Shown here: positions 27,812-39,289 of the stretch, in pieces | How the letters are laid out: the number at the start of each line of letters is the position of its first letter | Numbering within the stretch: the first letter of the stretch is position 1 | Origin: Hypomesus transpacificus | Taxonomy: Eukaryota; Chordata; Actinopteri; Osmeriformes; Osmeridae | Length of the DNA stretch: 64,000 bases | Reading direction: 5' to 3' | Assembly: GCF_021917145.1 (NCBI RefSeq) | Contig: NC_061068.1 | Span: 8,314,404-8,378,403 of the forward strand | Notes under the pieces: model-generated | Seen by the model: the letters and a program-made list of their open reading frames with translations, nothing else | Told to the model about the DNA's origin: nothing | Databases searched by the model: none | Program-made: the position numbers and the translations under genes

Positions 27812-28975
27812 TTTTCTGATGAAGCTGGTTTTGAAGACGGAAGTTCGCCTGCCACGCCTGGACGGAACTCTTCCGTAAATCTCACATTTCAATGAGATAG
27901 ACCAAATATGACGCTGCATCAGCAGCCATTTAGGTGACTCGTTTTGTAATCATGGGCTTCTTGACAGAGCGGGGGTATTCTAATCATGAAATGATCGGTT
28001 GGTCGGAACGAAACATCCTCCCGTTTGTGCTGTTCCAGTTGTCAAAACGAAGTAACATACGCCTGATCTTTCATGTAGTTGGTTTTGTAGGGGAGTTTAA
28101 TCAAAATTATATTTTGTGCTAATTGGTACAGTCCTGAACAAATAATAACTGAACACATATGACAGCTAATTGTATAGTATGCAATAAATAGTTTCATATT
28201 CCCCTGAAACCCACCGAACCCACCGAAGATACCATCCTGTATCTGGGGTGCTTTCGTATTTCCCATGCTATTTAGCCTAGGGAACTTTGGTTGAATAACA
28301 GTGTTCATTTGCGAATTAAAATTCGTTTTCAATCCCCAGACAAAATAACAGATAATGTGTAGTCACTCGTCCAGTGAAATAGAAGGAATTGTACTTGAAA
28401 TCGCAACTCACCGAAAAACCCTGTCCCCTATTCTTGTAAATGGTCCTTCCAATAATGGATGCCTTTCTGTAAAGGTAAATATTGCTGGGCGCTTAAGTCT
28501 AATTGAGCCATTTTAGATTCCGCGAATATCGTATATTTTGAATGAAAGGGGTGTCTCGTAAATTAATGCACCCACGTATGGGCTGTGATTAGTTTGTGTG
28601 GAATGTAGTTGTTCAGTCTTGAACGCAACACCGGTGTTGGGCGATTGTTAATGCTAACACTAGTAGCTAGCTAAGCTAAAGTAGAGAAGTGGTTCGTTGA
28701 TAACACTAGGAAGCTTGCTTTCTGTAAGCACCCACGCTGCTGCTGTTTTGACAGAAGGAGTAAAAATAAACGTTTATCACCAGTAGTCAGCCAGAAGCAG
28801 AATGTGTAAGAAGAATGTGTCGATCTGAAATGTATGGTTTAAATCTCCGCTGTTCGCAGGATTCGGGAGAACAATTTAAAGACCCCAATATTCCACTGAC
28901 CTTAAAGTCATTGACATTGTGTATGGTTTCACATTTTTTCTTTCATTAGAGATTTGCTCGACCTCAAACATTAAC
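27812..28975. promoter_or_regulatory. Shared upstream region of arpc4 (-) and tada3 (+)
   Basis: The 1.16 kb between the divergent start codons holds both promoters and at least one tada3 5' UTR intron. The acceptor just upstream of the tada3 start (TTTCATTAG at 28941-28949) shows that its ATG is in a second or later exon. A candidate donor is AAAG|GTAAAT at 28474-28476. Human ARPC4 and TADA3 are also head to head, so a conserved bidirectional promoter is likely. I cannot place the transcription starts. Confidence 0.5.
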
Positions 28976-31399
28976 ATGAGTGAGTTGAAGGACTGCCCCC
29001 CTCTGAAGTACTATGACTTCAAACCTGTTGAGCACGTGAAAGTATGCCCTCGGTACAGTGCTGTGCTTAGCCGCTCAGAAGACGATGGCATCGGTATAGA
29101 GGAGTTGGACACACTACAGTTGGAGCTGGAGACTCTTCTGTCCTCCGCCAATCGCCGCCTCAGAGCTCTAGAGGAACAGAGACAGGTACGAGAATAGGTG
29201 TTTGTAACAGCTTCTGAGAGCTCATGTGCGGTTATAAATCACTGATTACTTTATCCCTAGATCCTCACAGACTGGCAGGATAAAAAGGGGGACAAGCGCT
29301 TCCTGAAGCTGGGGAAGGATGCAGACCTCTCTGCCACGTCAAGGCACAAAACCAAGAAGCAGAAGCTAGATGGCAAGGGTGGTCATGGAACTGGACCTGG
29401 ACCTGGAAGACCTAAATCCAAGAACCTGCAGCCGAAGGTCCAGGACTATGAGTTCAGTGAAGATCCTCAAGACATTCCCCGTAATCCTAAAAATGATGCT
29501 CCAAACAGGTCAGAAACAATCACTATTTTATGTAGAGCCCTGATTTTGATTTAAACTTTGTGTGATAGTTTAAGCATTTCTTACATTGTCTTGCAAAATG
29601 TAGAGTATGCCATATGTGTTTGTGATTTTAGATTTTGGGCGTCAGTTGAGCCATACTGTGCTGACATCACAAATGAAGAGATCCGAGTTCTGGAAGAACT
29701 CTTGAAGCCTCCAGAGGATGAAGCAGAATATTACAAGGCACAGTTCCTTTTTTTTGAGACAATTGCCCCTTTTGTACAACATAATATACTTTTTGGAAAT
29801 ACCTGAAGGTCCTGATAAATGTTCCCAATGGACATGACATGAGATTGAGAACAACAGTACAGTGATGGCACACTTGCCTGTGTTTTGTAGATTCCAGCAT
29901 TGGGGAAACACTACTCCCAGCGGTGGGCACAGGAGGATCTGCTGGAGGAGCAGAGGGAAGGAGCTCGGGCCAATGACAAAAAGAAAAGCCTTTTGGGACC
30001 GCTTTCTGAGTTGGATGCCAAAGGTGAGGGATTTGACAACGAATGTTGAGACTGAACCTTGAGCTTCTGTACAGGGCAGGTGAACAGTGGCTGCCTCCAG
30101 GATAGCAACTTTGAAAGTAAGGATGGCTAATGGGTGGTTACTGTTGTTCTTCCAGATGTGGATGCCTTGTTAAAGAAGTCAGAGTCTCAACATGACAGTC
30201 CAGAGGATGGCTGTCCCTTTGGTCCTCTCACACAGCGCCTGCTCCAGGCTCTTGTTGAGGTCAGATAACTAGGCCTGTAGTGTGTGGCTCAGGACAAATG
30301 ACACCTCTGACATCCATACGTTTCTTGTAGGGATGCAAACCCTATCAGTGTTAGCCAATATTAGCATATATAATTCTGGCATTAGCAACCACTAGTTTTG
30401 AGATTAACAGTGATGTTATTGATTCACTGTTACCTGATATATTTATATGTAGGATATATGTTTATATATAGTACATTTTAACATTTGTTTTTGATGTTAT
30501 TCTTCCAGGAGAACATTATATCCCCCATGGAAGATTCACCAATTCCAGACATTTCAGGGAAAGATGGAGGAAATGACGGGGCTGGGACCTCCCCTCGCAG
30601 CCAAGGAAAAACTTTCAGGTACCCTCAAAAGTGGTGTATTCTTCACCGTCAAAATGATACCCTTCAGGTTCACCAGCTTTTTACAATGTGATCACGAGGC
30701 ATCCTTTTTCTCTTTTCTCATTGATCGTAATCACCTTTTTTTTTGTACAATTGTAGCTTTTTTCTTTGTTTTTCTTTTCTTGCTGCTCGTGTTCTGATAT
30801 TTCTTTTCTCTGTTGGCACAGTGTTCCTCACACCCGTTCACTGGAGGCCCGGATCAAGGAGGAGCTGGTGGCTCAGGGGCTGCTGGACTCTGAGGAGCGG
30901 CCGGGGGCAGGAGGAGACTCTGAGGACGAGGTGCTGGCAGAACTCCACAAGAGACAGGCGGAGCTTAAAGCCCTGAGTGCCCACAACCGTGCCCGCAAGC
31001 AGGAGCTGCTCAGGTAAAAGAAAATTGTCCTAAAATACATAGTTATTGACTTCCACATCCTACATTTGACAGTACTGTGAATTGTCCCCCAAAAAGCATG
31101 TACACGTGTCTTTTTTGTGGGGGGGAAGTTCAACGTTTTAGACAAGCCATGTGTGCTTAAGTAATGATCTGCTCTTACTTTGCTGTGTGTGGTCGGGCTC
31201 CCTCAGGCTGGCTAAGGAGGAGATGGGGAAGCAGGAGCTGAGGCAGAGGGTCAGAGTCTCTGACAACGAGGTCATGGAGGGTTTCCGTCGCATCATGGCT
31301 GCCAGGCAAAAGAAACGCACACCTACCAAGAAGGAGAAAGATCAGGCATGGAAATCCCTGAAGGAGAGAGACAGCATCCTTAAGCTGCTGGATGGATGA
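28976..31399 (+). CDS. tada3: Transcriptional adapter 3 (ADA3)
   Basis: Eight coding exons join in phase: 28976-29185, 29261-29508, 29632-29737, 29891-30023, 30156-30259, 30509-30618, 30822-31013, 31207-31399. They give 431 residues (human 432). ADA3 bridges the GCN5/PCAF acetyltransferase and ADA2 in the nuclear SAGA and ATAC histone acetyltransferase complexes. Visible features are the N-terminal MSELKDCPPLKYYDF, a predicted coiled coil around IEELDTLQLELETLLSSANR (about 43-65), a lysine-rich segment KHKTKKQKLDGK-like followed by GPGRPKSKNLQPK, FWASVEPYCADIT, and the conserved C-terminal adaptor region ending KKRTPTKKEKDQAWK...ILKLLDG. The intron at 29738-29890 starts with GC (AAG|GCACAG); the protein match (EYYK|IPALGK) requires this donor. 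A GT 36 bases downstream would add 12 in-frame residues. Confidence 0.94.
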
Positions 31400-34300
31400 A
31401 TGGCCAACCCTTTAGAGGCTTAGTCATGGTGGGAGCAGTGTTTCGGCAGTCATTTGTATCATTACAGTTTGTTATATATGTTTGACGTCCTTCCTTAGTT
31501 TAGTGATCATTAACACATTTTATACTTCCAGCAGTCTCATGACAGGACATTTAATATAGATGTAGCATGCTTTTTCATAAAGTTAGATTTTTCAAAGGCA
31601 TGTATGTTTTGGTGGATATTTTTATCCTGATTATGCACACTGCTTTCCAAATGGGAACATCCTTTACCGTGTTTATGGGAACTTTCAGTCGTTTCATGTA
31701 GCCCTAGCATTCTGTTTCTGAGACAACCATTTAAAAATAATGTTATAGTATTAACGCAATTACATATCTGTATTCTGATGTGGATTTTGTTGTCCAATGT
31801 TTATGTATCACAATATGAAAAAATTACTGTGAATGTTTGAATACATTAATATCACTAATGCTGGGCAGAGTATTCAATTTGTATCGTAGAAAGTGGTAGA
31901 AATTACGTTTGATTAGTTGATTTTCTGGGCACACTGTTCATTATTAAAACACTGTGAAAACCCACAGGTTATTCCAAGATTCCATTAAAATTGACAGAAC
32001 TGGCCTGGCTTTTCACATGCTGCCATGCCTTTGCACTACAAGCCCTAAATGGCTTCAGGGGGAGAACATTGTACTCCAATCAAGGAGCCACGTAAATACA
32101 TTTTGGTGTGACTGAGGAGGTCATTATGGAGGCTGTAGGCTTTGTCCGACTGTATTCCTTCATCTCAGTCTTGTCTTAGGCCTTAGTGAGTGAGCTGGTC
32201 CACCAATCAGGAAGTCTATATCATTCATATGCTACTCTCCAGGTATACACCCCCTGTCATACTCCAAGACCTTGACATGGGGGTCTGATGGAGCCTGGAG
32301 GTACATCACCTCATCTTGCCAATCTAGTGGCCAATAAAGTGTTCAGTCAGCTGCACCAATCTGTACTGTGCTGGGGTGAGCTTCTCTAGTCTTGGAGGCT
32401 CCCCCACCCACTCCAACACTGCACATCCTTCTCACCACACAAACCCACCTCATACATTCCCCCACTGTAACCTCATAGACTTCCTGTATCTCCTACCACA
32501 GACACATCTGACTTCAACCACACATGCTCCTCCTTTAAACATCCACTAAACCTACCTTAGCATTCACACATCTCCAACTTACACACACCTTACCTACCTC
32601 ACCAGGCTATACCAGTCTAACCTCTGCTCTCACTGACCCACTTTACATTCCCTGACTTTACACCTCAACACACTAAAACACATTTAAATGAAAACCGATT
32701 ACTTTGTTGCTCATTCTACATGATTATTTAACATGTTCAGTAAACTGTTGTTAAAAAGATCCCTTTCTGATTTCCAGAGTATTTGCATATTTTCAACACT
32801 ATATATGATCTAAAAGCAAAAAACAAATTTTAGGTAAGAAATTCTCAAGATTTCTCAACCTTAGTGATTGATTTATTAAGTTATGCAAAAGTTAAATGCC
32901 AACAAATGCCCCTGTATGAAAAGGTAATCAAGCCCTTAGATTTGGTAACTTGTTTACGTTACTTTTAGCAGCAGTGACTTCAACCAAACACTTCCTGTAG
33001 TTATTGATCAGCAGACCATTGAACACACTGCTCAATGCATAATTTCTTATACTTGTTGCATTTGTGATGTGAATGTGGCTACACTCAAATTGTAGTTTGA
33101 ATAATGAAGTGCACTCAGTTGAACCCTTGATAATCACATTTTCTTTGATGCCCTCCTTTTTCTCACTGCCTCGTTATCCACACACACACACACACACACA
33201 ATTTGATTAAGGGGGTGATTTAAATGTTTTAGACTTTTAAATTCAATCCGGAAGAGTGCGAGCATCTCTGTTCGAAGATCGAATGGAGATTTAAGAAAAC
33301 ATGCTTGCCGACTATAATTTTTGTCAAACTGAGGAGATTGCATATCCATAACAATAATTCAGTTGGCCGGTGATCCATTTTGTTACAAATACAAATAGAG
33401 ATGAATGTGTGTTCCCTAATCAACTTATACAAGTTGACAATTAATTATGTTAGTTGAGTACTTAAATAACACATCTCACAATTGAGAATTTTTTTATTCT
33501 TTAAAAAAATTAATGCCATTGATGATGTAAAGAATGTTGCTAAACAATGTTTTTGAAATTAGGGTAATCAGAACAAAGTCTTGAGCACAACAAAAACCTG
33601 GTTCTTGGAAAGTGTGTAGTATAAAATATTTGACAAGGATGGTGTTTTACTGCCCTCTTGTGTTTCCATAATGATATAGTGGTGGTGGTGAGCTCTCCAG
33701 GCAATGTCAGATGGATCCTCTCCCCATCTTTACAGTGTGTCTGCTTCACAACATCTGGATTGGCTAGATAAAGAACAATATTTGTGTAATTCTCTGGAAT
33801 ATGGACCATAGGAACAGTAAGGCATGGGTAAGAATGTAAATACGTGACATTGCACCAGTACTACTGGTAGAAGAAGAGCACAAACAAAAAAGCACATGCT
33901 TTGGGTAAGCTGACAGTGACAAGACTCTGGTCCAGTTCCCATTCAGACCCTTGGTTGGATGCCCTGATCTCTTTCCTGTCCGAGGGAGGCTGCTCTGTGT
34001 TCTCTTACACATGCAATCTGATGCATCAATTGCTGGTCTGAAACTGACCCTTATAGGACATGCAAGTGTGGCGTGATTTTGGTCCTAACTGGACGCAGAG
34101 GATTGTGAATTCCCAGAAGGCATCAAGGCTTTGGCTGAGAAGTAAAGGCGTCATGGCAGAATCATGGGTGGAAAAGAGAGACACTCTTTAACCTGGTTAC
34201 CATGGGAACATGCCTGTGCCTCACTCCAGCATCAATCCTGTGCAGAAAAACAGCACTGTCTAATCTGACAGACGAGAGGGCATTCATTTTTCAAACTGCT

Positions 34301-35676
34301 TCTTCACCTCAAATCTGCAGTCCAAAGCATTCACTGTGATGTGCTCCTTCACAAACTCATTCTTCGTCATTCACCCGACACACAAAGACATACCCCAATT
34401 TGGGAATATATCCCATACCAAAGACACATTTCACTAATTTCATTTAAGAACAGTCTATCCTTAACACACGGGGCGGATTTAGATTTTAAACCAGCCTCAA
34501 AACAAAGATTGCTATAACACCTATATTCTCATAGAGCCTCCAAAATGAGATTTTCTGCAAAGTACCTCCCTAGAATATCAACATTGTTGGGAGTTGGAGA
34601 GGCAATAAAACTAATCTGATTATGTTACTACAATCAAAACACAATAGTGTGTATATATGTGCTTGTGTGAAGTCACTAGTGTTATCTGACTTTGGAAACA
34701 AAAGTTTTTGCCCATTTTTGTAATCCTCGCATTTTAGCACAGTTAGAACGAAATTATACCTGATAAGGCCTTGTGGCATTGTGGTTAAAACACAGTCGTT
34801 GTTGACCTACCCTGATGGGTAGGTCACACTTGACTGGGATTTTACACCTGTCCTGGCTGCAGCTTCTAGTTGTAGGAACACAATTAAGATATTTAAGGCA
34901 TAGTCTGTAGTTACATGACTCCTGGTCTTCTGTGAATGTACGTGCAGATCGTGTTTGCAACCTATCTGCACAATTCTCAGCTCAACTCTCAAGTAGCCTA
35001 CATTTTCTACCCTGTGGGTTATATTAGGCCTATATTGAGTGAGGTTAATTCTGATTAGCAAATAAAGCTTTCCTGCAAGGATTATAGATACAAAAATAGT
35101 TTCACGGAAAATTCCACCTATGGTCATTTGCCATGCCTTACTGAGTTGCTTTGTGGTCATTTCCAACAACCCTTCCAGTTCGCATCCGAGTTGCATCCAC
35201 ACAGTGGGCCTCTTTTTGTTTTCTTAACAGTTCACTTCAACCTAACACGAGAAGGGGGAGGGTAAATAGGTTGAAACGAGTATTGAAGAGCAACTAGACG
35301 TGCCAAAGGAAAGGAGAATCATCATTCGAATTATCCAATAGGAGCAACGGAGTCTCAAGGTTCTCCTCTCATGATCGGCTATGGGCGGTCCTAGTCTCTG
35401 AGGGCCCTCCTCAAGGCCACACCGTTAGGTTGAGCGCAGTCTGCAGTTTCAGTTTGTTTTATTCACCATTTTGAGTAGCAGAAGGTAAAAATTAAACTAA
35501 AATCGCATTTAGTTGACTAACCTCGTCCACATTTTTTGTTTTACGCAATAGCTCCGGCGTTGAGCTGTGACGTCTTGTGCCGCCCTTTGGAGTCGCAGAG
35601 CGGGGCGATTTTTTTTATTTGCCTGGGCTTCTTTTTCCCTTTCTTACATTCTTAACCTCTACAGTATTTCTGCAAA
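31400..35676. other. tada3-nucks1 intergenic region (junction of two human synteny blocks)
   Basis: There is no supported gene. It begins with the tada3 3' UTR; possible signals are ATTAAA at 31943 and 31984 and AATAAA at 32333-32338. A stretch at about 32397-32690 is strongly depleted in G on the + strand. A short (CA)n lies near 33179-33200. Before nucks1 there is a CCAAT box (35335-35339) and GC-richer sequence to about 35460, probably the nucks1 promoter. A pyrimidine-rich acceptor-like CTCTACAG at 35657-35664 may end a 5' UTR intron. Confidence 0.5.
35335..35460 (+). promoter_or_regulatory. Probable nucks1 core promoter
   Basis: TATCCAATAGG (CCAAT box at 35335-35339) is followed by a GC-richer block with GGGCGG-like sequence (CTATGGGCGGTCC, about 35380-35392). 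It lies about 300 bases upstream of the nucks1 ATG. There is no TATA box, as expected for a ubiquitously expressed gene. The start site is not determined. Confidence 0.4.
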
Positions 35677-38600
35677 ATGTCAAGACCAGTGAGGTACGTT
35701 TACTGAATATGTCCACCACTGTGCCTACGCGCCATGCACGCACGCCTCGTAGACAACATGTACGTCTCTACTATGTTGAGCTTTTGGCCCGGGTCGTGTT
35801 ATTTTATAAAATATTAATGTAAGTGTGTTTTTCCCTGCACGCACTTTCTAACATGGATCCTTGCTATGAGAAATGCTCGCCATGCCCTCATAGAAATGTC
35901 TTTATTACGCGCGCATTGGCTTGTGAATGCATCTTGTCTGATTCATGCCTGGAAAACAGATCCGTGTCTAGCGTCATTTGCTGCAATCAGCTTGTTGTGC
36001 TTCAAATGTATTTTAGCGGGTTATTACATGATACCTGGACTGGTAAATGACTTGATATTTTCCCTGAGAGCACTGGTTGACTAGGCTGAGGGAATATGGC
36101 TACCCATTCATCCACGGGAGGCTCTGAAACGCTAATAAAAAAAAACAGAACTGGAGGTAGTCATCGGCTCATGGGTTTAAGCTTGTTAGCAAGCACTGGG
36201 CTATATCTAGCGTCAGTCAAGACAACACATTTTTCACATGTTTCATAACACAATATGAGGGGAAACAATTTCTGGCCGTTGATTTTCGTGTAGAACGCCC
36301 GAGTAGAAAGGGAGAGGGTAGCTACATTTTCACTGATGGCAGTAAATTAACACTGTAGAGTGATGTCAGAGGGGGGCGGAGTGGCTTTAAAAGTCACCAC
36401 ACCCCCAGCATCGTGCTCTACTGTCTCGGCATATACATTTATTTTTTAATTAATCGAATAGTAACGTAATTAAAGATGTTTACGTCCGAGAAAACATTCA
36501 CTTAAAAATCGAACAGTCAAGAATCCATTTAACAGGAAACGTTGCTGCCGGAAACAATGTAACAATAGAACACTGGCACGGCTACAAAGTAGAGCTATGT
36601 GTCGTAAGGTTCCCTCCTCCCTGACTCCAGGTAGAGCGCAAGACCGCCAAGCTCTTCTATTCAACCAGTTGCACAATATATTAGCTGTTGTAGTATCATC
36701 CAATGCTATGATATGTTCGCAAGGAGCGCTAGCAAGCAAACCGTTTAAAAATACGAAAAAAGTCAATCGTACGGTAAATGGACAGAGTTGAATCCTACAG
36801 TAGATGCACACTGCTTGTCTAGACTGAGGCCTTTACAGTGGTTCGTCAGCCTGCTCTTGCAATCAGAAGGCTTGTAAAATAGTATAAGACCCCTCACCCT
36901 TGCCCCACTCCTAAATTACTACTTGCTGGTTTAACCATGTGTGATGCTATACTTGAAGGAGGAATTATATGCACTAAGAAAGAAACGTGATAGGAGAAAC
37001 AATTAGGTTGGTTCTTGTCTCAGGTTGTCTGTCACAGTTGAGATTCCATGGACTTGACATTACAGCACAGCTCTCCTGGTGTGTGTTACATTGAACATTT
37101 GAGCAGTGGTCAGCTGTGTGTTACCTGAAACGTCCCTTTTTAAAAAGTGTGTGTGTGTTTCTGTGAGTCCATCGACCCACTCTAGCTAATGAGCCATGGA
37201 AACAATAGAAGAGAGACTAGCGTCCATTTTACCCCCTGCTGAGACACCAAGCCACCGGTGCTTCACCCACCCTCCCCTCTGCCAAGGCCTTCTACTTGAC
37301 CTGGTCTTGTTGGGTAGTGCCGATGTAGCATCAAAGCGCACTGGTCAACTTGCTGCCATCCACCAACCACGGCACTCCTAACCTCTTATCCACACCCCCT
37401 CTAGGATCAGGTGGTATTTTGTGGTGGATAGGTGTCTGTTAGCAATGGATCAGAGGGTGATTCTGCGGTTCTGTTGAATGTGGGACAAGAAAAAGCACTA
37501 TCTGTGTTTGAATATATATATATATTTTTGTTTATAGGAACAGGAAGGTGGTGAATTACTCACAGTTCAATGAGTCTGATGATGCAGGTGAGATTTGTCT
37601 CTAAGGTGTGGGGTTTGAGCCATGGGTGTTTGAACACATCCCCTTGGGTATATATGTTTTGGTGTTTTAAAGCCGTTGTCTTGTCTGTGTAGATGAGGAG
37701 TATGGGAAAGACTCCAACAAGCCCAAGAAGATCCGTGCGGCACCTCGGGAGGTGAAGCACAAACGCTCAAAGAACTCCCAGGAGGACAGGTGAGCTCTGA
37801 TTGATCTTGCATCTCTGCAGACATGAGTCTGGTGTCGTATTCTTTCTAAACATTGTAACAGGAACTACAGGCTGCTCTACCAAAAATTTGCTTCTAGAAA
37901 AACTGAGCCGTGGATGCCATCTAATTACCACAGTGATTAAATGAGCTAAATAAGTTTTTTACCTGGAGACTGTTTCCTAGACTACCCGGTATCCTGTTGC
38001 TAAGATGATGTTTATTTTCTTTCAGTGAGGACTCTGATGACAAACTCTCCAAACCCAAAAATGATTCAGCAGGTAAACGATATAGAAATTCAGATGGGTT
38101 ATGATTGGATGGGGGTAGGACTAGAGGGGGGGGGGGGGGGGGGGGGGGGGGGTGGATTAGTGTCGTTGTTCACTGGACAGAAGCCTTGGGGAATTGTCCT
38201 GAGACTGGGCCAGTGATGACTGCTCCTTGGCCCATCTGCAGACGACTTCGGCAGTGATGACGACAACGACTTTGGAGAGGAGGATGAGGAGGATGGAGGG
38301 AGCGACTATGAGGCCAAGCGAGGAAAAAAGGGAAAGAAGGCTAAGGTGGAGAAGCCCAGCAAGAAGACGCTGAAGAGGAAACGGCCTGCTGGTGAGAGTC
38401 GTGTGTGTGTGAGTGTGAGAGAGAGAGACAGACAGACAGACAACCTGACCATGGCCCGTCTGTGTGTAGATGATAGTGACGATGACAGGGAGGTGAGTCG
38501 TAAGGTGCGCACGGTGCGCCAGGCAGCGACCAAGGCTGTGTCCAAACAGAGAGAGATCCTACTGGGGGACGGAGGCAGCGAGGATGAGGAACAGCCAGAC

Positions 38601-39289
38601 CAGGAGGAGGCCTACATGGACCGTAAGTCCACCACCCAGTATCACACACAAACACGCACACACCTTAAACCCTTCACTTGCTTATCACCACAAGTTTAGT
38701 CACCACTCAACATTGTATCCTCCAAAAGTCAGTCAAATGCGCCCGTGACATGTGATCTCATGCCCTTCCTCTGCAGCTGACGAGTCGGGTAGCGATGAAG
38801 ACTTCATGGTTGAGGATGATGACGATAGTGACTACGGACGCTCCAAGAAGAGGAGCAAGAAGGTGATCAGAAGGGGCCGACCGGAGCGGAAGGAGAAGAA
38901 GTCCCCCAAACCAAGACTAAAGGCCACAGGTAAGAACCCCCCCTCGACCCTCTGAAATGGATGATGACGTGATGGACGTAGTGAACCCCCCCCCCCCCCC
39001 CCTCCTCCTCCCCCCTGACTGTGTGCCCCTCCCCTCCTCAGTTACCCCCAGCCCATTGAAAGGCAAAGGGAAGGGGCGCCCGAGCGCCAAAGCCCTGGAG
39101 AAGAGCTCGCCCAAAGAGGAGGAAGAGGAGGAGCCAGAGAGCCCCCTGGAGGAGGACGAGGAAGAGGTCGAGAAGAAGGAGTCCTCCCCCGCCCCCAAGA
39201 AAACAAAGGAGGCCGCAGGAGAGGAAGAGGAGGAGGAAGACGAAGAGGAGGATGGCTCGGAAGAGGACGCTCCCTCCGGGGAGGACTAG
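35677..39289 (+). CDS. nucks1: Nuclear ubiquitous casein and cyclin-dependent kinase substrate 1
   Basis: Eight coding exons join in phase: 35677-35693, 37538-37587, 37693-37789, 38026-38072, 38242-38391, 38470-38622, 38777-38929, 39042-39289. They give 304 residues. NUCKS1 is a highly phosphorylated, disordered chromatin protein with roles in homologous recombination and transcription, and is a paralogue of RAD51AP1. Signature stretches are [89 protein letters not shown] and the terminal EDAPSGED. Casein-kinase-type acidic serine clusters and [11 protein letters not shown] basic patches alternate along it. It is about 60 residues longer than human NUCKS1 (243), mainly because of the 150-base exon at 38242-38391, which adds an acidic block followed by a [10 protein letters not shown] / LKRKRP basic block. 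Intron 4 contains a run of 27 G (38126-38152). All introns are GT-AG. Confidence 0.94.
38126..38152. repeat. Homopolymer G27 in nucks1 intron 4
   Basis: Twenty-seven consecutive G residues on the sense strand, between exons ending at 38072 and starting at 38242. It can form a G-quadruplex in DNA or in the pre-mRNA, and its exact length is likely to vary or be misread. Confidence 0.9.
38986..39002. repeat. Homopolymer C17 in nucks1 last intron
   Basis: Seventeen C residues followed by CTCCTCCTC-type sequence. It forms the upstream part of the polypyrimidine tract of the last exon, whose acceptor AG is at 39040-39041. Confidence 0.9.

Noticed and set aside
34765-34860. tRNA- or SINE-like sequence beginning CCTTGTGGCATTGTGGTTAA
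   Set aside because: It has no box B at the right distance and no foldable arms.
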